IMG/VR virus record: IMGVR_UViG_3300029267_001495
Location: 1-37,737 of that record
DNA from: a virus
Strand: one strand, 5' to 3'
Length of the DNA stretch: 37,737 nt
Below the pieces are notes generated by a model. The model saw only the letters and a list, made by a program, of their open reading frames with translations. It was not told where the DNA came from and ran no database searches. This document shows, piece by piece, positions 6,658 to 13,502 of the stretch. Numbering within the stretch: position 1 is the first letter of the stretch; each line of letters starts with the position of its first letter. Made by a program: the position numbers and the translations under genes.

Positions 6658-8795
6658 TTGTTGAGCTTCCTGAGCGTCTGCGCCAGTCGTGCCTGCTGAC
6701 CAGTGCGGCCGGGCTTCTTCGCGGCCTTCTTCAGCTCATCCGCCGGGATCGTCCCCTTCTTGGTGCGCTTCTCGATCTTCTTCTTCAGCGCACCAGGACG
6801 CTTGATCGCGCCCGCGATCCACTTCTCCTCGCCTTCCTTCTGGATGCCCTTGCCCTTGTGGTAGGGCTTCTCGCTGTCGTCGGAGTCGCCGACGTGCGCC
6901 TTGAAGGCCGGGCTGTTGATGTTGCCCTTCATCTTCGGGTGCGTCTTGGGGTTCGGCCGCGCCTCGCGAAGCACGGCAGCGCTGACCGGCGCCTCCTCGG
7001 CCTTCTTGGCCGCGTTCTCGGCGTACTTCTTGAACGACGCCATGAACGCCTTGGGGTCGAGCGTTCCGGCCTCGAGCTGCTTGCGGATCATCGCCTCGTT
7101 CTTCTTCACGAACGCGGCGGCGACCGAACTGAGCCAGATGACCTTGCTCGAGGGGAGCTTCCCCTTCATCGGGCCGGTCATGATGTGCATCGCCAGGCCC
7201 TTCGCGAACTTGGTCGGATTGAACCCCTCGACCAGCTCCTCGTCTTCCTTCACGTCCGGGTGGAACGGGGCGTCACCCTTCGTGGCCGCCTTCTCCTTCG
7301 GCGACATCTTGGCGAACCTGGCCTTGTTCTCGGCCGATCGCTGCTTGCGCGTCTTCTCCTCGTCCAGCCCCTCGTGCTTCTTGGCCTTCTTGGCCTTCTT
7401 GGCTTGGGCCTCCCTGCCCTTCTTCATCCACTTGGAGAGGAAGTCACCGGCTCGAGCGGCTCGCTCGGGCGTGAAGATCTCGCCGAGGGACGGCGCCTGG
7501 CCGTATGAGTCACGCGACTCGTCGAGATCGTCGTCCTCCTTCACGTCAGGATGGAACGGCTTGTCGCCCTTGGTCGCGGCCTTCTGCTCCGGGGAGAGCT
7601 TGGCGAAGCGCTTCTTGTTCTCGATCGAGCGCTGCTTGCGGGTCTTCTCCTCCATCATCCGGCCGCCCCAACGAACCTCGCCGACTCTGGCGTTTCCCCA
7701 GAACGTCTCAGCCTGGTTGAACTCCTTGCGAGCATCAGCCCCTTTGCCGTGCATTCCCGTGTTGGGATCGCTGATCGAGGCGATGTAGTCGCGATACGCC
7801 TTCATCCCCTTCGCGGCGGCGTTCATGGCCTTCCAGTACCCTGGGAACTTCTTCTTGAGGACTGCCTTCTGCTTCTCGCTGAGTGACTTCAGCATCTTGG
7901 GCGCGTTCTTGACCGCCAACTGGTCGTCCTTGGGATGGAATGCGGTCTTTCCGCCCCATGCCCAATCCACGCCCGGATCACCCCACTTCGACTTCTTCGG
8001 CGCCTTCGGCTTGTAGAACTTGGCGTACTCCATCTCGTCGATCGGCTCACCGGCCTGCTGCACATCCGACTTGATCACGCCTTGGCGGATGGCTTCCTTC
8101 TTGTAGGTCTCCTGCTGCTCCTTGTTGAGCTTCTTGAAGTTCGACGGCTTCATCCAGTGCCGCAGAAAGCTCTTCTGCTTCGCCGGTGGATCGTGGTGGA
8201 AGCCGAACGGAAGCTGCCCGCGCTCGGCCTTCTCCAGATCGTCGAGGTTGTACTCGTCGATCCGCATCATGTCGCGGACGCTGAACGGCTCGAACGCTGA
8301 AACCAGCGGTCCGGTCGTGACGGATGAGAGATCGTCGGTGTCAGTCTCCGCCCACTGGTTGTAGGGGATCATGGAGCGCGGACGCTGCATGAACGCCGAG
8401 CCGAGCTGCATGTGCGCGCCCATCGCTGCGCCGCCCATCGTGGCCTCGTCGAGATCGCTCACGTCTTCCTCTCCCTCTTGGACGGCTACCCGCTCGAACG
8501 TCATCTTCTGGCCGTAGTCAGCCCGAATGATGGCGTTGAGGAACGCCTTCAACATGCCATCGTCGTAGCTGTGCACGATCACCGAGGATCGCTGCTTGTC
8601 CTTGATCTTGATCTTCCCACCGAACGGCTTCCGCTTGGAGGTACCGACGATCATCTTGATGTCAGATGGGCTCGTGGACGAGATGCGGATGTTGGAGAAC
8701 GAGCCCTTCTTCGCGCCCTTCTCGACGGGCAACAAGCTGATGTTCCTGGGCCAGCCCTTGTACCAGTCCTCCTGCTGCTGCTGTCGAATCGTCAC
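6654..8795 (-). CDS. Large Lys-rich protein with two 45-residue repeats, structural block
   Basis: 713 residues. I chose GTG at 8795 because GGAGG sits six bases upstream and the preceding gene stops at 8797-8799; an earlier GTG would overlap that gene. The N-terminus (RNISLLPVEKGAKKG then IRISS, about 18-40) resembles the 738-residue protein. DLDEATMGG (LDE/A at 117) follows. Two near-identical repeats lie at about 381-425 and 477-522, each running KTRKQRS-N-RFAK-SP--KAATKGD-PFHPDVKED and ending in DLDE or ELVE. Later VLREARP (about 607) and a Lys-rich tail. No catalytic motif seen. Probably an internal or scaffold-like head protein cut into pieces; this is inference. Confidence 0.75.
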   Translation of the reverse strand: MTIRQQQQEDWYKGWPRNISLLPVEKGAKKGSFSNIRISSTSPSDIKMIVGTSKRKPFGGKIKIKDKQRSSVIVHSYDDGMLKAFLNAIIRADYGQKMTFERVAVQEGEEDVSDLDEATMGGAAMGAHMQLGSAFMQRPRSMIPYNQWAETDTDDLSSVTTGPLVSAFEPFSVRDMMRIDEYNLDDLEKAERGQLPFGFHHDPPAKQKSFLRHWMKPSNFKKLNKEQQETYKKEAIRQGVIKSDVQQAGEPIDEMEYAKFYKPKAPKKSKWGDPGVDWAWGGKTAFHPKDDQLAVKNAPKMLKSLSEKQKAVLKKKFPGYWKAMNAAAKGMKAYRDYIASISDPNTGMHGKGADARKEFNQAETFWGNARVGEVRWGGRMMEEKTRKQRSIENKKRFAKLSPEQKAATKGDKPFHPDVKEDDDLDESRDSYGQAPSLGEIFTPERAARAGDFLSKWMKKGREAQAKKAKKAKKHEGLDEEKTRKQRSAENKARFAKMSPKEKAATKGDAPFHPDVKEDEELVEGFNPTKFAKGLAMHIMTGPMKGKLPSSKVIWLSSVAAAFVKKNEAMIRKQLEAGTLDPKAFMASFKKYAENAAKKAEEAPVSAAVLREARPNPKTHPKMKGNINSPAFKAHVGDSDDSEKPYHKGKGIQKEGEEKWIAGAIKRPGALKKKIEKRTKKGTIPADELKKAAKKPGRTGQQARLAQTLRKLNK
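7231..7365 (-). repeat. Copy B of a 45-residue coding repeat
   Basis: Encodes KTRKQRSAENKARFAKMSP and onward to PFHPDVKEDEELVE. Paired with copy A at about 7521-7653. The two copies differ at scattered codons, including synonymous changes, so the duplication is not recent. Each copy ends in an LxE motif. Confidence 0.75.
7521..7653 (-). repeat. Copy A of a 45-residue coding repeat
   Basis: Encodes KTRKQRSIENKKRFAKLSP and onward to PFHPDVKEDDDLDE within the 713-residue protein. It is nearer the N-terminus than copy B and separated from it by about 50 residues that include a Lys/Ala stretch (KKAKKAKKHEGLDE). Confidence 0.75.
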
Positions 8796-8796
8796 G

Positions 8797-10308
8797 TCAG
8801 TCCTCCATCGCGCGGAACTCGGCAACGGCCGCCGAGATGCCGGTCTCCTCGGTCTTCGGCGCCTTGTACTTGGGCTTGCCGGGCTCCGGCTTGTAGTGCG
8901 GCTTCGCGCCCTTCTTGTGCATGTACCAGGCGAGCGCCCACGGGTTGTCGATGTCCTTCTTGTCGCCGCTCTCGGGCTCGTCGGCGTACTTCTTGAGCTT
9001 CTTGCCGCCCTCGCCCTTCATCGCCTTGACGGTGCCGGACCAGCCGGGAGGAGAGACCTCGTCCAGCCCGACGCTCTCCGCCATCGCCTTGAGCTTCTTG
9101 GGATCCACGCCGGGGAACTGGCTCTTCCGGTAGCGGTGCTTGAGGAACTGCTCGGGCGGCCCCCAGTTCACGAACTTGGCGCTTGGCCCGCGCAGGTACC
9201 AGACCTTCCCGTCGTAGAGCCACAGCGACCCGAGCGCGTTGAGCTTGTCCTTGCTGATCTCCTTGCCGTGCTGGCCGATCTTGTCTTGCAGGCTCTCGGA
9301 GAGGGCGTCCTCGACCAGACTGCCAGCCTCCATCGCAGGACCAGCCGCGTTGCGGTGCACCCGGTCCTCGGACAGCTCGCCGGAGAGCGAGTCGGCCAGC
9401 GCGTGGGCGGCGCTGGGCGCGCGGAGCGCGGTTGCCTGGCAGATGTCCTCGATCTCGGACCAGTCCTCGTCCTCCTGCTTGATCCGGCCGCCCTTCTCGT
9501 CGTAGCCGCGCCTCTTGAGCCAGCGGATCGCGCCTCCCCGGCTCTTGAAGGTCTTGCTGGCCGAGTGGGTCAGGGCAGTGAACCCCGAGCCGTCGCTGTT
9601 CGGGTGGAGGCCGAGCTGGCGCTCGTGGGTTGACTCCTCCAGATGGTCCTCGGCCAGGTCAGCTGGGATCGCACCAGCCGAGCCGTAGGCACAGCCGGGC
9701 GCCCGTCGCCGCTGGACGTCCTCGACCGCGATGTTGAGGATGTCGCCCGCGACGAAGTGGCGGACGGCCTTCGCATCCTCGCCCGCGAAGCCGTACTGGC
9801 GCAGGTCGGGCACGCGGCCCATCCGCATTGCGACCTCGGCCACGGCGAACACGAGCGCAGGGTCGTAGCCCCGGTCCTCGGCAAACGCCTCGATCTCGGT
9901 CATGCGGCTCTTGAGCACCAGCTCGCGGGTGCCAGGCGCCATCAGCTTGGCGTCGCGAGAGAAGCCAGACGACATCGACTGGCCGTGCTTCGTCGAACCC
10001 TCGGCTAACGACCCCTGGTAGCCGGAGAACGCGCCGCGCGACAGGTCAACCAGGTTGTCGAAGAGCGCGTCGTCGGCCTCGGCCACGGCCGTCGCCTTCT
10101 TGCCGTGCATCTTCTTGACGGTACCGTCCGGGGAGACGGTCGCCAGCACCTTGAACCGCTTGGGATCGCTGGGCGGCCCCTCGGCGAACATCGGGCGGCC
10201 CATCGCCGGGCTCCAGTAGACGTACAGCTTCTTGCCGCTGATCTTCGCCCACTTCTTCGCGTTCTTGAGCATCTGCGGCGGGAGCGTGGTCATGGACGGC
10301 TCGCTCAT
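8797..10308 (-). CDS. Unknown 503-residue protein, structural block
   Basis: I chose ATG at 10308: GAGGAA lies four bases upstream and the start overlaps the previous stop as ATGA; a longer frame starting at 10476 would overlap that gene deeply. No full-length family recognised. There is a Lys-rich N-terminus, a helical region (about 130-200, RELVLKSRMTEIEAFAEDRG), a segment GRIKQEDEDW, acidic linkers SLVEDALSESL, GLDEVSPPGW, and a C-terminal NPWALAWYMHKKGAKPHYK (about 453-471), a short motif type seen in mobile-element proteins. The end TGISAAVAEFRAMED matches the tag of the 92-residue protein next to it. Likely a virion or morphogenesis protein by context only. Confidence 0.7.
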   Translation of the reverse strand: MSEPSMTTLPPQMLKNAKKWAKISGKKLYVYWSPAMGRPMFAEGPPSDPKRFKVLATVSPDGTVKKMHGKKATAVAEADDALFDNLVDLSRGAFSGYQGSLAEGSTKHGQSMSSGFSRDAKLMAPGTRELVLKSRMTEIEAFAEDRGYDPALVFAVAEVAMRMGRVPDLRQYGFAGEDAKAVRHFVAGDILNIAVEDVQRRRAPGCAYGSAGAIPADLAEDHLEESTHERQLGLHPNSDGSGFTALTHSASKTFKSRGGAIRWLKRRGYDEKGGRIKQEDEDWSEIEDICQATALRAPSAAHALADSLSGELSEDRVHRNAAGPAMEAGSLVEDALSESLQDKIGQHGKEISKDKLNALGSLWLYDGKVWYLRGPSAKFVNWGPPEQFLKHRYRKSQFPGVDPKKLKAMAESVGLDEVSPPGWSGTVKAMKGEGGKKLKKYADEPESGDKKDIDNPWALAWYMHKKGAKPHYKPEPGKPKYKAPKTEETGISAAVAEFRAMED

Positions 10309-10646
10309 GGGATTCCTCGTCTCGCTCGATCGGGCGGGTTCTGGAACACGATCCGGCGGATCGAGATCGACGGATCGACGGAGGTGAGGGCGTTGCTCCC
10401 CTGGGTGCGCTCGCCCTCGGAGCGAAAACGGAACTTCACGCGGTTCTCGTCGGGGCGAACGATGGAACGCTGCCATACCTCCACATCGGGGAGAGCCTCG
10501 CGGATGGCTAACGAGAGCTGATCGACCGGGCCGGGCGCGAAGAACGGGTCGTTGCGAGAGTACTCGACCACCATCGCATACGGGTAAAGCTCCGGGCAGT
10601 CCGCAACGGACCGACCCGGAGCCAGGTTGTCAGACAGATAGCCCAC
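10305..10646 (-). CDS. Small unknown protein (113 residues)
   Basis: GTG start at 10646 with GGAGG eight bases upstream. The sequence (MGYLSDNLAPGRSVADCPEL, then YPYAMVVEYSRNDPFF, and VKFRFRSEGERTQGSNALTS) predicts a compact alpha/beta fold with several strands, like small head-tail connector or tail-completion proteins, but I do not recognise a family. It precedes the 503-residue gene with an ATGA overlap. A 36-base gap separates it from the tagged 95-residue gene. Assignment to the virion block rests on position. Confidence 0.65.
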   Translation of the reverse strand: MGYLSDNLAPGRSVADCPELYPYAMVVEYSRNDPFFAPGPVDQLSLAIREALPDVEVWQRSIVRPDENRVKFRFRSEGERTQGSNALTSVDPSISIRRIVFQNPPDRARRGIP

Positions 10647-10682
10647 TAGCGCGACCTCCAGACGCGGTTGGGAGGAGCGGCG

Positions 10683-10970
10683 CTACTCCTTCCGCACGGG
10701 GATCGGCTGGCGCGGCGACGGGGTCTTCCCGGTGCGGAGCTGGCGCGCCTTGACGGGGAACGCGGGCGCAGTCCCGATCGGCGACTTCGGCATCGGCCGA
10801 TAGGCGCTGTTGGGAGTGCCCAGCTTGGTGGGCGGCGCCTTGTCACCGTAGTCGGTCGTCGCGGCGGTCGTGACCTTCTTGCCGCCACCGGCCTCGTCGA
10901 GGGTCTTGAGCGGGCGACGCGTGAGGGTCACGCCCTCATCGATGCCAGCCAGCTTATCGAAGTTGCTCAT
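10683..10970 (-). CDS. Small basic Pro-rich protein with TRRPLKTLDE tag
   Basis: 95 residues. ATG at 10970 is preferred because GGAGGAAGCG precedes it; two further in-frame ATGs lie upstream, at 10982 and 10985. The N-terminus reads MSNFDKLAGIDEGV then TLTRRPLKTLDEAGGG, containing IDE and LDE/A, both resembling prohead-protease cleavage sites, and the RRPLKTL motif shared with the proteins at 2495 and 20015. The rest is disordered, Pro, Lys and Thr rich (KARQLRTGKTPSPRQPIPVR). It probably acts as a packaged or scaffold-linked peptide; function unproved. Confidence 0.65.
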   Translation of the reverse strand: MSNFDKLAGIDEGVTLTRRPLKTLDEAGGGKKVTTAATTDYGDKAPPTKLGTPNSAYRPMPKSPIGTAPAFPVKARQLRTGKTPSPRQPIPVRKE

Positions 10971-11004
10971 CGCTTCCTCCATCATGTATGGGAGGCCCTA
11001 GTGA

Positions 11005-11382
11005 CTAGATGCCCGAGTCCACTTGCTTCAGGTACGTCGAGAACTCGCCCGGCGACGAGATGTGCACGAAGACGCTCCCCTGGGTGAGGGAGATCTTCGT
11101 GACCTGATCGATTGGCGTAGTGCCACCGCCGGGAAGGTCGAACTTGGTGAGGCCACCGGCGGGCAGGGTCAGCGCTGACACGCCTACGGCCGGAATGGTT
11201 GCTGTCTCCACGGCCTCCCGATCGGCCGCCGACCGGATCTCGACCGTGGATTCCTCGTGCGCGCCGATGTAGAGCACCGCGTTGATGGCCATCTGGTTGC
11301 GGTGCACGATCATCAGCTCGTCGTTGATCGAGATCAGCGGCCAATCGCTGGTCCTGACGCTGAAGTGGTGCTGGTGAGCCAT
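11005..11382 (-). CDS. Small beta-rich protein, probable virion component
   Basis: 125 residues, ATG at 11382 with GAGGAG seven bases upstream. Alternating hydrophobic strands (AVLYIGAHEESTVEIRS, KISLTQGSVFVHISS) and Gly-rich turns suggest a beta-sandwich, as in decoration, head-fibre or tail proteins. It starts with a His cluster (MAHQHHF). It pairs with the next gene upstream (119 residues), also beta-rich, 15 bases away. No specific family is recognised. No catalytic motif. Confidence 0.65.
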   Translation of the reverse strand: MAHQHHFSVRTSDWPLISINDELMIVHRNQMAINAVLYIGAHEESTVEIRSAADREAVETATIPAVGVSALTLPAGGLTKFDLPGGGTTPIDQVTKISLTQGSVFVHISSPGEFSTYLKQVDSGI

Positions 11383-11397
11383 GCTCTATCTCCTCGC

Positions 11398-11757
11398 TCA
11401 GTCGCCGGTGACCACGGCCTCGAACTCGGTCTCGCTCCCGCCAGTCGTGACGTAGAGCGCGGTGATCCCGGTGTAGCTGGTGAGGTAGCCATCGCCAGGA
11501 CCGAACGGGAAGCCGATGTCCCCGAGGTTGTTGATCTTGAGCGTGACCTCCTGGTTCGACCGGAGGAAGACGCGCTTGCCGTTGGTGACCCCGGAGAACT
11601 GGACCGGATGATCGACCGTGGTGGCCGGGATCTTCTCCGGGAAGACTCCTGTGCCCTCCTCGATGGTGACCTCGTCCCGGGTGACCCGGTTGATGGCCTG
11701 GGTGCCGTCAGCGTCGATCACCTGGAACTGGGCTTGGATCTTGACGGTCTTCGACAC
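11398..11757 (-). CDS. Small beta-rich protein, probable virion component
   Basis: 119 residues, GTG at 11757 with GGAGG eight bases upstream. MSKTVKIQAQFQVIDADGTQ, then TVDHPVQFSGVTNGKRVFLR, NQEVTLKINNLGDIGFPF and TALYVTTGGSETEFEAVVTG predict a beta-sandwich of the kind seen in tail, decoration or baseplate proteins. TAGAAT lies in the 60-base gap before it, a possible -10 box without a clear -35 partner. The pairing with the 125-residue gene suggests two related virion surface proteins; this is inferred from fold impression and position. Confidence 0.65.
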   Translation of the reverse strand: MSKTVKIQAQFQVIDADGTQAINRVTRDEVTIEEGTGVFPEKIPATTVDHPVQFSGVTNGKRVFLRSNQEVTLKINNLGDIGFPFGPGDGYLTSYTGITALYVTTGGSETEFEAVVTGD

Positions 11758-11817
11758 AGGCGCGACCTCCGCTACTGACCGTGGATTCTAACTACTTGAG
11801 CCTAATCGCGGTATGCG
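11758..11817 (-). promoter_or_regulatory. 60-base gap with possible -10 box (TAGAAT)
   Basis: AT-richer than its surroundings. The minus strand reads AAGTAGTTAGAATCCACGG upstream of the 119-residue gene's GGAGG site. No -35 match is evident at 16-19 bases and no hairpin is seen. It could serve as a separate promoter for the small virion proteins. Confidence 0.25.
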
Positions 11818-12765
11818 CTACCCGTTCTCGTCCTTCGGCTTGTCGGCGGGCGGCGGAGGCGGCGGCGCGGCCTCCTTCTTGATCCGGCTCGACGTCTTCT
11901 TCTTGGTGACCTTCTTCTTGGCGACCTTCGGCTCGACCTTCGGCTCGGGCTTCGGCTCGGGCTTCGGCTCGGGCCTGGGCGGAGTCGGCTTCGGCGCAGG
12001 CGGCTTCGCTGGCGGAGGCGGAGGCTTGGGCGCGGCCTTGGGAGCCGGAGCAGGCGGAGGCACAGGCTTCGGCTTTGGGGTCAGCTTCTTCGCGGTCAGC
12101 TTCGCCGACCCGCCGATCCGGTAGAGCACCCGGCCCTGAGCGCGACCGTCCGTCTGCATCCCGGACTCGGTGCCCAGCTGATCCAGCAGCTCGGCCCACG
12201 TGCCCTCGGTCGGCCGGAACGCGTTGAGCGGCGGCTCGGTCTTGGTGTGCTCGCCGTGGGCGACCTCGACACACAGGATCCCGTCTGGCCGGAGGCACTT
12301 GAGCAGCTTCTCGAGGGAACCGGCGGGGTCCTGGCACTCCTCGAGCCCCTCGGGCCAGAGGATCACATCGAACGGGCCGACGCTGGACTTCGGGCTCGGC
12401 CAGCCGAGGTAGGTCTTGACATCGACCCGGTCGTGGGTCTCCCGCAGAAGGGTGCACACCCGATCGATCGCCTGGTGGAAGCGGACACGCGGCTCGATCG
12501 CGACAGCCTGCTCGGCTCCGGCCAGGAGCACCTCGGCTACCAGACCACCGTTGCCGGGGCAAACGACCGCAACGCTGTCGTCCTCGCCCACGATGAGCCC
12601 GAGCTTGTTCTTGATGACCTGGAGGTACTTCTTGGGGTCGGCTGGACCCGGCAGCTCCGCCACGTGTCGGAGGAACGTCACGGAGAACGTGCTGGCGTCC
12701 CCGTGCCGGAACGCGGACGAACTGGCGAGGGTCGCCACGGCGTCGGTCAGTTGCTTCTCGTCCAT
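11818..12765 (-). CDS. SAM-methyltransferase-fold protein with Pro/Lys-rich tail
   Basis: 315 residues. Residues about 1-215 look like a class I (Rossmann) methyltransferase: a motif I position SVAVVCPGNGGLVAEVLL, an acidic strand end AVAIEP, and a motif IV-V region PFDVILWPEGLEECQDPAGS followed by LLKCLRPDGILCVEV. The glycine loop (CPGNGG) departs from the usual ExGxGxG, so activity is uncertain. The last 95 residues are low complexity, PKPKPVPPPAPAPKAAP then KPEPKPEPK and a basic KKKVTKKK patch. It shares one base with the previous gene (TGATG). A methyltransferase-like protein within the structural block could modify virion or host components, or be a non-catalytic structural use of the fold. 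Confidence 0.65.
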   Translation of the reverse strand: MDEKQLTDAVATLASSSAFRHGDASTFSVTFLRHVAELPGPADPKKYLQVIKNKLGLIVGEDDSVAVVCPGNGGLVAEVLLAGAEQAVAIEPRVRFHQAIDRVCTLLRETHDRVDVKTYLGWPSPKSSVGPFDVILWPEGLEECQDPAGSLEKLLKCLRPDGILCVEVAHGEHTKTEPPLNAFRPTEGTWAELLDQLGTESGMQTDGRAQGRVLYRIGGSAKLTAKKLTPKPKPVPPPAPAPKAAPKPPPPPAKPPAPKPTPPRPEPKPEPKPEPKVEPKVAKKKVTKKKTSSRIKKEAAPPPPPPADKPKDENG

Positions 12766-13502
12766 CAGAAGAGACTCCTTCCTGTCTGCTCGTAGTGCTC
12801 CTTCGCGATCTGGTACTTGGCGCGCTCCAGCGCCTCCTCTAGCGAAGCAGCCTTGATCGATGTGGGCTCCGAGAACATCTCATCCCGGCCGGATGCCTGG
12901 TTGATGTCTCGCAGGAAACCCTCGGGAACGAACGTGTAGCGGGTCTCCCAGAAGTGCGCATCCGCCTCGGAACCACCAAAACTGTCGACAGCCAGCCCGC
13001 TCTGGTCGGACTTGACGGCCACAGCACCGGCGGGCGTCCACCCGTCCTCGGTCAGCACGCTCCATCGGACGTAGTCGAACGCCGAGAGCTGGGAGGGCTC
13101 GGGCGGCGCGGGCCTGGCCGCCAGGTCAGCGAAGACCTCCTTGGCCGCTTCCAAGACCTCATCCTCGACATCATCGTAAACGTCGTGCTCCCTGTCCCAC
13201 AGCTCGATGTCCTCGGGCGATTCGAGCTTCCGCAACCGCCAGGTGGTCACAGGCCAGTCGATGGCCTCGGTCACGAGCGCTCCGCCGTTGGTCGACATCA
13301 CCTCGAATGCGCTGAAGCCGTATGACCGGCACGGCTCGCCGGACCCGGCGGTTGGGCTCGCGAGCACCACGACATCGCGCCTTTTGACGAGGATATCGAA
13401 CACGTTGCCGAGCAACTCATCCTCCCGCCCGATCTCCGGGTACGCGCGGATCAGGGAGAACTTGCCCGTGTGCAGCAGCTCGGGAAGATCGGCCAGCTTC
13501 AT
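12765..13502 (-). CDS. Unknown 245-residue protein next to the giant gene
   Basis: ATG at 13502 overlaps the giant gene's stop (ATGA). Sequence is acidic and mixed alpha/beta, with RAYPEIGREDELLGNVFDIL, a long acidic helix (DDVEDEVLEAAKEVFADLAA) and a C-terminal LEEALERAKYQIAKEHYEQT. I do not recognise a family. No signal peptide or membrane segment. The tight overlap with the 2086-residue gene suggests co-production, for example as a partner, chaperone or antidote, but nothing in the sequence proves this. Confidence 0.65.
   Translation of the reverse strand: MKLADLPELLHTGKFSLIRAYPEIGREDELLGNVFDILVKRRDVVVLASPTAGSGEPCRSYGFSAFEVMSTNGGALVTEAIDWPVTTWRLRKLESPEDIELWDREHDVYDDVEDEVLEAAKEVFADLAARPAPPEPSQLSAFDYVRWSVLTEDGWTPAGAVAVKSDQSGLAVDSFGGSEADAHFWETRYTFVPEGFLRDINQASGRDEMFSEPTSIKAASLEEALERAKYQIAKEHYEQTGRSLF

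Noticed and set aside
10999-11009. Short palindrome CTAGTGACTAG between two small genes
   Set aside because: Only 11 bases and includes a stop codon; too short to call a terminator or operator.
2208-11179. Coding palindromes GTCAGCGCTGAC at 2208-2221 and 11168-11179 as operators
   Set aside because: Both lie in coding sequence where TCA GCG CTG ACC simply encodes Ser-Ala-Leu-Thr; only the non-coding copy at 1262 is kept, at low confidence.
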